Below are positions 1 through 6,238 of a stretch of DNA of 9,797 nt, piece by piece; the stretch's first letter is position 1, and every line of letters begins with the position of its first letter. The stretch is from Candidatus Hydrogenedentota bacterium (GTDB lineage Bacteria > Hydrogenedentota > Hydrogenedentia > Hydrogenedentales > JAEUWI01), in assembly GCA_030430835.1 (NCBI GenBank), contig JAUIKJ010000078.1, forward strand, positions 1 through 9,797. The letters are read 5' to 3'. The notes beneath the pieces are model-generated. The model did no database searches, was not told the DNA's origin, and worked only from the letters and a program-made list of their open reading frames with translations. The translations under genes were made by a program, and so were the position numbers.

Positions 1-1
1 G

Positions 2-310
2 GAGGTCCGGGTCTCGGTCTATCCCCTCTGCATCGCCTCCCTGCAGCCCGCGAACGCGCCTGCCGGAAAGCCGCTAACGCTCAACATTACGGGCACCGGT
101 TTCGACGCGACTGCCACGGCCGCGTTGCGTTCCCGCGATGGGTCTCTGCTGGAGGCGCTCGCCATGGAAGCGACCACCAGCACGCAGCTCAGCGCGCGCT
201 TCGATCTGGACGCCATCGCGCCCGGCGACTATGACGTGCTGGTATTCAACCGCGCGGACCGGAGCAACTCCTGGGGCGGCGCAGCAGCCGCCTTCACGGT
301 GACACCATGA
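2..310 (+). CDS. C-terminal end of an IPT/TIG-like (Ig-fold) domain protein, 5'-truncated
   Basis: Open from the left edge in frame 2 to a TGA at 308-310, giving 102 visible residues; the true start lies outside the window. The stretch reads like one IPT/TIG immunoglobulin-like fold. An early strand LQPANAPAGKPLTLNITGTG is followed by a Phe-Asp turn, then a middle sheet, and it ends with a typical last-strand pattern (APGDYDVLVFNRADRS, then FTVTP). Such domains are common in secreted or surface proteins and usually mediate binding or act as spacers, so this is probably the tail of a larger exported protein. Its stop overlaps the ATG of nnrE by 4 nt (ATGA), which implies translational coupling to a cytosolic repair enzyme, an odd partner. 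Domain assignment is by pattern only; the whole-protein function cannot be told. Confidence 0.72.
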   Translation, partial: EVRVSVYPLCIASLQPANAPAGKPLTLNITGTGFDATATAALRSRDGSLLEALAMEATTSTQLSARFDLDAIAPGDYDVLVFNRADRSNSWGGAAAAFTVTP

Positions 311-1008
311 CGACGCCCCGCTTTCCGGAAGCCCTCACCGCGGCACAGATGCGCGAGGCGGATCGGCGGTGCATCGAGGAACTTGGCATTCCCGGCGCGG
401 TCCTGATGAACAACGCCGGTGCCGCCGTCTACCACGCGCTGCCCGCGGGTTCGATCGGCATCGTGTGCGGTAAAGGCAACAATGGCGGCGACGGCTATGT
501 CGTTGCCCGGCTTGCGCTGCTGGATGGGCGCGCGGTGCAGGTCGTTCTCCTCACGGAGATCAAATCCATCACGGGCGACGCACGGATCTTTCTCGACGCC
601 TACCGCCGGCTCGGCGGCACGGTGCGGGTCGCCACGTCTGAGGCCGCCGCCGCCGAGGCGGTAGCCGCACTCGCCGACTGCGACGTGCTGGTCGATGCCA
701 TGCTCGGCACCGGGGTCTCTGGTGAAGTGCGCGGCCCGATTCGCGCCGCCATCGACGCCTGGCCCGGCGCGCCCACAACAATCGCCGTCGACCTGCCTTC
801 CGGCCTCGACGCCGACGCCGGATCACCCTGCGGCGCCTGCGTCCGCGCACACACGACCCTCACGCTCCAGTACCCAAAGGCCGGGTTCAACACGCCGGGC
901 GCCAGCACCTGGACCGGCGCGGTCGTGGTGGCCGACATCGGTATCCCGTCCATCTGCGCACACGACGCGGCCTGGGCGGAACACGCGGCGAAACACCTGT
1001 CCCGCTAA
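307..1008 (+). CDS. nnrE: NAD(P)H-hydrate epimerase (YjeF N-terminal domain, stand-alone)
   Basis: Cytosolic metabolite-repair enzyme that interconverts the R and S epimers of hydrated NAD(P)H so that a dehydratase can restore the cofactor. The 233 residues match the YjeF N-terminal (Rossmann-like) domain. They show the opening LTAAQMREADRR (about 11-21), the glycine-rich GKGNNGGDG (55-63), VDAMLGTG (129-136), VDLPSGLDADAG (161-172) and the late VVVADIGIP (207-213). Many bacteria fuse this domain to the ADP- or ATP-dependent (S)-NAD(P)HX dehydratase (NnrD). Here the protein ends after the epimerase domain and no dehydratase is in the window, so NnrD must be elsewhere. The ATG at 307 overlaps the upstream stop, and thpR begins 2 nt after this stop, as expected of an operon. 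Family assignment is secure. Confidence 0.93.
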   Translation: MTTPRFPEALTAAQMREADRRCIEELGIPGAVLMNNAGAAVYHALPAGSIGIVCGKGNNGGDGYVVARLALLDGRAVQVVLLTEIKSITGDARIFLDAYRRLGGTVRVATSEAAAAEAVAALADCDVLVDAMLGTGVSGEVRGPIRAAIDAWPGAPTTIAVDLPSGLDADAGSPCGACVRAHTTLTLQYPKAGFNTPGASTWTGAVVVADIGIPSICAHDAAWAEHAAKHLSR

Positions 1009-1010
1009 GC

Positions 1011-1574
1011 ATGCGGACCTTTCTCGCGATTGATCTCCCCGACCCCGTCCGGGCCGCACTGGTCCAAGTACAAGACGCCCTGAAACCGGAAGCCAATGCG
1101 GTGTCGTGGACCCGCCGCGAGAATCTTCATCTGACCCTCCGCTTTCTGGGCAATGTGGATGTGCCGATGCACGTTGCTCTCACGGCGACGCTCGAAGACA
1201 CGCTGCGCGAGGCACAACCGCCCCTGCTCACCGTTGCCGGGCTGGGCGCCTTCCCCAGTATGGCGCGGCCCCGCGTGCTCTATGCCGGTATCACATGCCT
1301 CTCCGGGGCATTGGATAGCCTACAGCGCCTCGCGGAGAACGCCGCCCAACACGCCGGGCTCCCGCCGGAAGCATCCCCCTTTCACCCGCACCTCACCTTG
1401 GGCCGCGTGCGCTATCATGCCCGCAATAAAGCGTTGACGCACGCGCTGCACCACACGGCGATTCCGCCCACGGATGCATTCGTCGCCGATGCTGTGTCAC
1501 TATACGAAAGCGTGCTGGGCCCTGCCGGTCCGGTATATACCCGAAGGAAACGGTTGAGAATCGGATGTTGGTAA
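1011..1574 (+). CDS. thpR: RNA 2',3'-cyclic phosphodiesterase (2H superfamily, LigT/ThpR)
   Basis: 187-residue member of the 2H phosphoesterase family, which opens 2',3'-cyclic phosphate RNA ends and was historically described as 2'-5' RNA ligase. Both catalytic HxTx motifs are present: HLTL at residues 40-43 (in ENLHLTLRFLGNVD) and HLTL at 127-130 (in PFHPHLTLGR). The start MRTFLAIDLPDPVR and the C-terminal SVLGPAGPVYTRRKRL are typical, and the length is normal. The ATG lies 2 nt after the nnrE stop and no strong ribosome-binding site is visible, so translation probably depends on coupling. The last 10 nt overlap the start of the YggT gene. Confidence 0.93.
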   Translation: MRTFLAIDLPDPVRAALVQVQDALKPEANAVSWTRRENLHLTLRFLGNVDVPMHVALTATLEDTLREAQPPLLTVAGLGAFPSMARPRVLYAGITCLSGALDSLQRLAENAAQHAGLPPEASPFHPHLTLGRVRYHARNKALTHALHHTAIPPTDAFVADAVSLYESVLGPAGPVYTRRKRLRIGCW

Positions 1575-1834
1575 CTGCAAACCTGAACGAGATCATCCTG
1601 CGCGTCGTCGGCAGCGGGATGACCTTGTACATGATGGCGATCCTGCTGCGCTGGCTCGGCCCCTATCTCGAAGTGGACCTGCATTCCGGCCGCTGGTCCT
1701 GGTTGCCGCGCATCGCCGATCCGCCCATCAAGTTTTTCCGACGCATCCTGCCTGACATGGGCCCCTTCGACTGGTCCCCCATCGCGGCGCTGGCCGCGGT
1801 GTTCTTCGCCCGCATCGTCCTGCTGCGGTACTAA
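1565..1834 (+). CDS. yggT: YggT-family small integral membrane protein
   Basis: 89-residue protein with two hydrophobic segments (about 9-33 and 70-87) flanking a short loop. The loop and second segment hold the family signature DPPIKFFRRILPDMGPFDWSP (about 52-72), where the (R)R-LP-x-G-x-(F/L)D-x-SP pattern is diagnostic. YggT proteins are inner-membrane proteins of poorly defined role; relatives have been linked to osmotic tolerance and to envelope or cell-division organisation. This is a single-repeat version, about half the length of the E. coli two-repeat protein. Its ATG lies inside the end of thpR, and pcm follows after 11 nt, so it belongs to the same transcription unit. Position gives no further hint of its role. 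Confidence 0.85.
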   Translation: MLVTANLNEIILRVVGSGMTLYMMAILLRWLGPYLEVDLHSGRWSWLPRIADPPIKFFRRILPDMGPFDWSPIAALAAVFFARIVLLRY

Positions 1835-1845
1835 CGGCGCGCCGC

Positions 1846-2511
1846 ATGCACGGCGACGAGGCCATCGCCCGGGAAGCCATGGTCAACCAGCAGATCGCCG
1901 GGCGCGGTATCCGCGACGCACGCGTCCTGCATGCCATGCGGCAAATCCCCCGGCACGCCTTCGTTCCGGAAGCGATGCGGGCACAGGCCTACGATGATCA
2001 CCCCATCGCCATCGGCCGCGGGCAGACCATCTCCCAGCCCTACATGGTCGGGCTCATGACCGAGGCGCTGGAACTCCGCCCCGAGGATCGGGTACTGGAG
2101 GTGGGCACGGGTTCCGGATACCAGGCAGCCGTCCTCGCGGCGCTCGCCAAGGAGGTCTACACGATCGAAAGGCACCCCGAGTTGGCACGGCGTGCACGGG
2201 AAACCCTCGCGCGTCTCGGTATCACAAACGTACATGTCGAAGAGGGCGATGGCAGCGCCGGCCTCCCGGCGCATGCGCCCTACGACGCCATCATCGTCAC
2301 GGCCGGCGGCCCACACATTCCCCAGCCCCTGACCCAACAACTCGCGCTCGGCGGTCGCCTCGTCTGTCCCGCAGGCGACCGCAAGGTGCAACAACTCTAC
2401 CGGGTCGTACGCGACGTCAAGGGCTTTCAGACGACCAGGGGACTCAAGTGCGTATTCGTACCGCTGATCGGCGACGAAGGCTGGCAGCAACGCGAAGACG
2501 ACGCGGAATAG
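1846..2511 (+). CDS. pcm: Protein-L-isoaspartate O-methyltransferase
   Basis: Cytosolic SAM-dependent enzyme that methylates L-isoaspartyl residues in aged proteins and so starts their repair to aspartate. The 221 residues cover the whole family. RGIRDARVLHAM (20-31) and PRHAFVPE (35-42) form the usual N-terminal region, and GQTISQPYMV (59-68) is the signature near the substrate site. VLEVGTGSGYQAAVLA (83-98) is SAM motif I, YDAIIVTAGG (146-155) is motif II, and GGRLVCPAG (169-177) follows. The ATG at 1846 gives a normal-length start. It is the last gene of the left cluster and is followed by the structured repeat region rather than by a T-tract terminator. Confidence 0.95.
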   Translation: MHGDEAIAREAMVNQQIAGRGIRDARVLHAMRQIPRHAFVPEAMRAQAYDDHPIAIGRGQTISQPYMVGLMTEALELRPEDRVLEVGTGSGYQAAVLAALAKEVYTIERHPELARRARETLARLGITNVHVEEGDGSAGLPAHAPYDAIIVTAGGPHIPQPLTQQLALGGRLVCPAGDRKVQQLYRVVRDVKGFQTTRGLKCVFVPLIGDEGWQQREDDAE

Positions 2512-2544
2512 AGCGTCTCAGCTTCGGCGATTTCAGAGAGTCAC

Positions 2545-2650
2545 CTTCAGGAACTGCTCCCTCTAGACCAAAGGTGTAGTGCATCCCAGCCCAGAGCTAA
2601 CTTCAGGAACTGCTCCCTCTACACCAAAGGTGTAGTGCATCCCAGCCCAG
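2545..2650. repeat. Tandem pair of a 50-nt intergenic unit (period 56 nt)
   Basis: Copy 1 is 2545-2594 and copy 2 is 2601-2650. They agree at 49 of 50 positions; the only difference is g at 2566 versus c at 2622. A 6-nt spacer (agctaa) separates them. Each copy starts cttcaggaactgctcc and ends gcatcccagcccag. In copy 2 the centre folds into a perfect 7-bp hairpin, ctacacc-aaa-ggtgtag (2619-2635); the copy 1 change breaks one pair. This looks like a local duplication of the 5' part of the larger module that continues to 2715. I see no coding role. Confidence 0.9.
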
Positions 2651-2715
2651 GGTTGCCGACCGACGGGAGGCTACCCTGGGATAGCGCAGCGAAGAGTTCT
2701 ACCCCAAAGGGGTTG
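2619..2715. repeat. Three-hairpin intergenic module, probable dispersed structured repeat
   Basis: Three stem-loops stand in a row. A is ctacacc-aaa-ggtgtag (2619-2635). B pairs cccagggttgcc (2646-2657) with ggctaccctggg (2669-2680), 11 of 12 pairs with an 11-nt loop. C is centred on acccc-aaa-ggggt (2701-2713), with an outer C-G pair at 2699/2715. A and C share the AAA loop (TTT on the other strand) and the closing CC/GG, but their stems differ by paired changes, so the pairing is conserved rather than the sequence. The module fills the gap between the convergent pcm and rsmI genes. There is no T-run beside the hairpins, so a classical terminator is unlikely. I believe similar elements recur in PVC-type genomes, but that is from memory and unchecked. 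Confidence 0.75.
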
Positions 2716-2766
2716 CGTCAAAGAATCCCGGATAGACCTTTCGCACGGGTCAAGTCCCGGGGCGTA

Positions 2767-3489
2767 CTAATCCGCGTCCTCATTCGTTTCGGGGGCGTCC
2801 CGCGTGAACTTCGGATGATTGCCCGCGATCACCACGGTGACCTCGCCGCGCGCCTTCCAATTTTCGAACTCGTCGGCCAGTTCACTCAACCATCCGCGCC
2901 GCACCTTCTCAAACTTTTTGGTGAGTTCGATGCACACCGCCGCGCGCCGATCACCCAACGCAACAACCGCATCCCTGAGCAGCGCCGCCACCCGGTAGGG
3001 CGATTCATAGATCACCAGGGTATGCGGCGCGTCGCCGTCGTCGCCCAGGAAGCGCTGGCGCGCGCCGGACTTGCGCGGCGGAAAGCCCTTGAAGGTGTAG
3101 CTGGAACTCGGCAGGCCCGACGCCAACAACGCCGTCGGCGCGGCGCTCGGACCCGGAATCACCGCGATGGAATACTCCGCCTCGATACAGGCCTCGATAA
3201 TGCGATAGCCCGGATCGCTGATCCCCGGACACCCCCCATCACTGCACAACCCCACGTTCAGGCCGTCCCGCAGAAAACCCAGGATTCGCGCGCCACCGTG
3301 CGCTTCGTTGTGCTCGTGGTAGGAGAACACCGTACGCGGCATGGCGATACCGTAACGATCGAAAATCTTGCGCGTGACCCGCGTGTCCTCACAGGCCAGC
3401 GCATCCACTTCGCCCAGCACGCGCACCGCGCGGTGGGTGAGATCTTCCATGTTGCCAATCGGCGTGGCGATAACGTAGAGCGTTCCCAT
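2767..3489 (-). CDS. rsmI: 16S rRNA (cytidine(1402)-2'-O)-methyltransferase
   Basis: SAM-dependent tetrapyrrole-methylase-fold enzyme that 2'-O-methylates C1402 in the decoding centre of 16S rRNA. Its 240 residues show the family motifs in order: MGTLYVIATPIGNMEDLT (1-18), ACEDTRVT (32-39), FSYHEHNE (55-62), GISDPGY (89-95), IPGPSA (111-116), YTFKGFPPRK (131-140), YESPYRV (161-167), ELTKKFE (188-194) and a final GEVTVVI (215-221). The usual SDAGTPGISDPG reads SDGGCPGISDPG (83-94), two substitutions in a SAM-site loop. It is shorter than the E. coli enzyme (about 286 residues) and lacks the extra C-terminal domain; shorter homologues exist. GAGG lies 6 nt before the ATG, inside the end of the kinase gene 7 nt upstream, so the two are co-transcribed. 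Confidence 0.94.
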   Translation of the reverse strand: MGTLYVIATPIGNMEDLTHRAVRVLGEVDALACEDTRVTRKIFDRYGIAMPRTVFSYHEHNEAHGGARILGFLRDGLNVGLCSDGGCPGISDPGYRIIEACIEAEYSIAVIPGPSAAPTALLASGLPSSSYTFKGFPPRKSGARQRFLGDDGDAPHTLVIYESPYRVAALLRDAVVALGDRRAAVCIELTKKFEKVRRGWLSELADEFENWKARGEVTVVIAGNHPKFTRDAPETNEDAD

Positions 3490-3496
3490 ACGCGCC

Positions 3497-4495
3497 TCAG
3501 TCTTCGATAACCGGCTTGAACACCGCGATCTTCGCGCCGCGCATCACCTCGACCAACCGCGTGTACATCGCCTCGTCCTCGTACACGCCAACGATGGCGC
3601 CGCCGGAACCGGCGAACTTCGCGTGCGCACCCACGGACCGGGCATGTTCGACCATCGCCACGTTGCGCGGATCCAGCTTGAAAATCGATTTGCGCCGATC
3701 GAAGTTCGCGTCGAGCAAGGGCCCAATCTCCGCGCCGCGCCCAGCCACAATCAGGTCGCGCGCGGCCTGCGCGTAACCGGCGAAGTCGTCCATCGCCTGA
3801 AGGATATCCGGGTCCCCCGCTTCCCAGCGCTGCTTTACGTTATTGTGAAAAACCTCGGATCCTTCACCCAGATCAATCTGATACGCGATAAAGATCTTCG
3901 GCAACTGCCGCGTATCGAGTTCCTCGTAGTTCCCGTGCCCCTGCGCTGCCATGGTCTCGCGGTCGAAGTCCATGAAGACCGCGCCCTCGTAGACCTGAAT
4001 CACGCGATCCTGTAACCCCGCGGAAATCCCCAACTCTTCGGTCTCCACGCTGAGAATGAGGTTGGCAAGCAAGGGCTTCGGGATTTCGACGTCGTAGTAC
4101 TCCATCAGGCAGCGCATCGTCGCGGTGACGAGCGCGCTGGACCCGGCCATGCCCAGGCGGCGCGGGATCGTGGATCGGTAGCGCACGGAGAAGTTCTTGT
4201 CTTCCAGTTCGATCTCGTGCGCGTCGCAATAATGAAGGAAGCGCTTGATCGACGCCTTCATCAGGCGGATGCCGCCGTAGTAGCCGTTGCTCTTTACGTC
4301 TTCCGCGAGATCGCGAATCGAGGCGTACTGCGATCGGTCCTGCATGCTCGGCATGACCTGAACTTCAGGGCTCTCGTACAAGCTCACCTTCGCCGCGAAA
4401 TCGCGGATGACGAAGCTGATGGTCTTGCCGAAGTAGCCATCGGACGGATTGCCCACCAGCCCGGCGCGGGCATAGGCGGTTGCTTCACAGGCCAT
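3497..4495 (-). CDS. GHMP-family sugar kinase, glucuronokinase-like
   Basis: 332-residue small-molecule kinase with all three GHMP motifs. The N-terminal segment is YARAGLVGNPSDGYFGKTIS (8-27), the ATP-binding motif is IPRRLGMAGSSALVTA (110-125), and the C-terminal motif is KFAGSGGAIVGV (293-304). Further segments resemble what I recall of plant glucuronokinase (glucuronate to glucuronate-1-phosphate): GYYGGIRLM (71-79), GISAGLQDRVIQVYEG (156-171) and NFDRRKSIF (264-272). The substrate is inferred from that resemblance; related GHMP kinases act on galactose, heptose phosphate or mevalonate. An in-frame TTG at 4528 would add 11 residues, but the ATG at 4495 has GGGGAG 7 nt upstream and fits the family start better. 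It lies 71 nt after mltG and 7 nt before rsmI. No sugar-nucleotide genes are nearby to reveal its pathway. Confidence 0.87.
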   Translation of the reverse strand: MACEATAYARAGLVGNPSDGYFGKTISFVIRDFAAKVSLYESPEVQVMPSMQDRSQYASIRDLAEDVKSNGYYGGIRLMKASIKRFLHYCDAHEIELEDKNFSVRYRSTIPRRLGMAGSSALVTATMRCLMEYYDVEIPKPLLANLILSVETEELGISAGLQDRVIQVYEGAVFMDFDRETMAAQGHGNYEELDTRQLPKIFIAYQIDLGEGSEVFHNNVKQRWEAGDPDILQAMDDFAGYAQAARDLIVAGRGAEIGPLLDANFDRRKSIFKLDPRNVAMVEHARSVGAHAKFAGSGGAIVGVYEDEAMYTRLVEVMRGAKIAVFKPVIED

Positions 4496-4502
4496 GAACA
4501 AA

Positions 4503-4508
4503 CTCCCC
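4503..4508 (-). promoter_or_regulatory. Ribosome-binding site of the GHMP kinase gene
   Basis: On the minus strand GGGGAG ends 7 nt before the ATG at 4495. This is the clearest Shine-Dalgarno-like sequence near this gene and decides for the ATG over the upstream TTG at 4528. Confidence 0.7.
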
Positions 4509-4566
4509 AGGGAAACGGCGCTGCGCAAGGATAGGGCGCGAAAGCCGCGAGGTCAATACCGGCCGA

Positions 4567-5676
4567 CTACTGCCCGAGTTCGCGCCGCTGCTGCGCGATC
4601 TCGCGGTTGTAGCGCGCGCGCGCACGCTCGTGCTCGGCCAGCGTACGGCTGAAGGTATGGCTCTCCCCGTCCGCGTTCGACACGAAGAACAGGTAATCCG
4701 TCTCCGCGGGCTGCATCGCCGCGCGCAGGCTCGCACGCCCCGGGTTCGAAATCGGCCCCGGCGGCAGCCCCTTGAAGCGATAGGTGTTGTAGGGCGAATC
4801 GACTTCCTTGTCGACGTTGAGCAGACGCTGCCCGTACTTGTTCAGCGCATATTGCAAGGTCGAGTCGAATTGCAGCGGCATGCCCTTTTCAAGGCGGTTG
4901 TAGATCACCGATGCGATGATGGCCCGTTCCCCGTCCGACCGTGCTTCCTCCTCCACCAACGACGCCACCGTCACGATCGCCAGCTTGTCGAGGGTCTCAC
5001 CGCCGGGAATCTCCGCGATCAATTCGTCGTAGACCGTGTTGAAATGATTCGCCATCCGCGCGACGACCTCGCGCTCCGCGGGGGCCGCATCGAAGAAATA
5101 GGTGTCGGGCATCAGGAAACCTTCCAGACTGTCCGCCGGCACGTCCACCGCCGCGAGCAAAGCCGGGTCACGCGCCGCTTCGACGAAGGCCGCCGGCGAA
5201 TCAAAGATATCCGCCGCCAGCCGGATCGGCAGTCCTTCCGGCACCGTCACCTTGAACTGTTCACCGAGCACATGGCGGGACGGGCCGTCCTGCAACTGGT
5301 GCAGGATCTCCAGCGCGGAGAGGCCGGCCGGGATCTGGTATTCGCCGTGCTGGATGGCCTTGCCCGTGCCATCGATACGCATCGCCAGCCGGAAGAAACC
5401 CTCGTGTTCCACGAGCCCCTGCTCGGCCAGCAGCCCGCCAATATCACGGCCGATGGCGCCTTCCGGCACGACCAGCGTCACCTCCGGCCCCGGATGCCCC
5501 GGCTGGATTACCTGGTGATAGACCATCAGCGCGAAGATCCCCAGCACCGCCACGCCCAGGAAGAGCACCGCCCAGAGCCACAGGAAGAAGGTGACCACCA
5601 CACGCCAGAAGGTCCACGGACGCACCGCTTCCTTCACGCTCTCCCGGATTGGTTCGGTCATGGCCTCGGCGTTCAT
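4567..5676 (-). CDS. mltG: Endolytic murein transglycosylase MltG (YceG family)
   Basis: Inner-membrane lytic transglycosylase that cuts nascent peptidoglycan strands inside the chain and is thought to set glycan length. The 369 residues comprise a short charged N-terminus, one membrane anchor (about 24-52, very rich in F, L, V and W), a LysM-like segment (VTLVVPEGAIGRDIGGLL, then GEYQIPAGLSALEIL) and the YceG catalytic domain. The catalytic glutamate lies in ASLVEEEARSDGERA (about 239-253), probably Glu242 by comparison with E. coli MltG. SVIYNRLEKGMPLQFDSTLQ, SPYNTYRFKGLPPGPISNPG and DYLFFVSNADGESHTFS are hallmark motifs. Its ATG overlaps the ruvX stop (ATGA), with GGGAG 5 nt upstream. A yqgF-mltG pairing is common in bacteria. 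Confidence 0.95.
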   Translation of the reverse strand: MNAEAMTEPIRESVKEAVRPWTFWRVVVTFFLWLWAVLFLGVAVLGIFALMVYHQVIQPGHPGPEVTLVVPEGAIGRDIGGLLAEQGLVEHEGFFRLAMRIDGTGKAIQHGEYQIPAGLSALEILHQLQDGPSRHVLGEQFKVTVPEGLPIRLAADIFDSPAAFVEAARDPALLAAVDVPADSLEGFLMPDTYFFDAAPAEREVVARMANHFNTVYDELIAEIPGGETLDKLAIVTVASLVEEEARSDGERAIIASVIYNRLEKGMPLQFDSTLQYALNKYGQRLLNVDKEVDSPYNTYRFKGLPPGPISNPGRASLRAAMQPAETDYLFFVSNADGESHTFSRTLAEHERARARYNREIAQQRRELGQ

Positions 5677-6095
5677 CCCTGCTCCCGGCGAATTACCGCC
5701 TGCCGGTCCAGCCAGGCCTGGAGGATATGGGTTGCCGCAATCTTGTCCACCTGCTGTCTCCGCTTCTTGCCCTTGACGCCCGCCTCCCGCATGCTGCGGT
5801 CGGCCGCCACCGTCGAAAATCGTTCATCCTGCGTTACCACATCCACCGCCACCTGCCCCCGCAGCACCTCCAGGAAGGCCAGCACCTTCTCCGCCTGCGG
5901 TCCCGGCTGGCCCTCGCGGTTCAGCGGCACGCCCGCCACGATACCCACCACCGCCTCCTCCCCCACCAGCGCCGCGATTGCCGCCGCGTCCGCCGCCGGG
6001 TTCTTCACCGCCAGGGTGCTGTGCGGCGACGCCAGCATCTGGAGCGGATCCGTCATCGCGATGCCCGTGCGCACCTCGCCGACATCCAGCCCCAT
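5673..6095 (-). CDS. ruvX: YqgF/RuvX-family RNase H-fold nuclease (16S rRNA 5'-end maturation; putative Holliday junction resolvase)
   Basis: RNase H-like nuclease family, annotated both as a putative Holliday-junction resolvase and as a pre-16S rRNA 5'-end processing factor. With the chosen start it has 140 residues, the usual family size. Motifs are MGLDVGEVRTGIAMTD at the N-terminus (acidic Asp4), GVPLNREGQPGPQAEKV (55-71), QDERFST (89-95, with Asp90 and Glu91) and VDKIAATHILQAWLD (116-130, with Asp117), so the acidic residues are intact. The frame is open up to an ATG at 6146, which would add 17 residues. I prefer 6095 because AAGGA lies 6 nt upstream, homologues start just before GLDVG, and a promoter-like -10 at 6159-6164 would leave almost no leader for the 6146 start. 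First gene of the minus-strand cluster. Confidence 0.9.
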   Translation of the reverse strand: MGLDVGEVRTGIAMTDPLQMLASPHSTLAVKNPAADAAAIAALVGEEAVVGIVAGVPLNREGQPGPQAEKVLAFLEVLRGQVAVDVVTQDERFSTVAADRSMREAGVKGKKRRQQVDKIAATHILQAWLDRQAVIRREQG

Positions 6096-6101
6096 CACGC
6101 G

Positions 6102-6106
6102 TCCTT
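6102..6106 (-). promoter_or_regulatory. Ribosome-binding site supporting the short ruvX start
   Basis: AAGGA on the minus strand, 6 nt before the ATG at 6095. Neither upstream in-frame ATG (6119, 6146) has a comparable sequence at a usual distance. Confidence 0.6.
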
Positions 6107-6158
6107 CACCAGGAATCATGCCGAATTCGCACCCCAAAGTTTCCATCCACCGGCGGGA

Positions 6159-6167
6159 ACTATAGCA
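6159..6167 (-). promoter_or_regulatory. Extended -10 promoter element for the ruvX-mltG-kinase-rsmI cluster
   Basis: The minus strand reads TGCTATAGT: an extended TGn motif followed by TATAGT, 5 of 6 to TATAAT. No good -35 is visible at 16-18 nt, as is often so with extended -10 promoters. Transcription would start near 6152, giving a leader of about 57 nt to the start at 6095. Sigma-70-type consensus is assumed. Confidence 0.5.
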
Positions 6168-6194
6168 AAGCCGCCGCGCGAAGAGGGTCGAATC

Positions 6195-6224
6195 TTGACC
6201 CGCTTTCCCGCAAGTTGCTACACT
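6195..6224 (+). promoter_or_regulatory. Sigma-70-like promoter of the tRNA-Val gene
   Basis: A -35 TTGACC (6195-6200, 5 of 6) and a -10 TACACT (6219-6224, 4 of 6) are separated by 18 nt, with TGC directly before the -10 as an extended element. Transcription would start near 6231, about 8 nt before the mature tRNA 5' end. It is divergent from the minus-strand ruvX promoter, about 30 nt away. Confidence 0.65.
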
Positions 6225-6238
6225 ACGCCTTCCTCTGT

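Noticed and set aside
2545..2650. CRISPR-like array
   Set aside because: Only two copies, separated by 6 nt, with no spacer-sized variable segments and no cas genes.
2699..2715. Hairpin C as an intrinsic terminator for pcm or rsmI
   Set aside because: Neither strand has a T-run after the stem, and the stem is short (5 pairs plus a mismatch), so no terminator is called.
2635..3510. Plus-strand open frame of 291 codons through the repeat and across rsmI
   Set aside because: It is antisense to rsmI, whose motifs are unmistakable on the minus strand. The composition (Arg- and His-rich) is that of a GC-rich shadow frame, and its first part is the hairpin repeat.
4630..6165. Plus-strand open frame of 511 codons
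   Set aside because: Antisense to mltG and ruvX, both well supported. Very high Arg, His and Gln content is typical of a reverse-complement shadow in GC-rich DNA.
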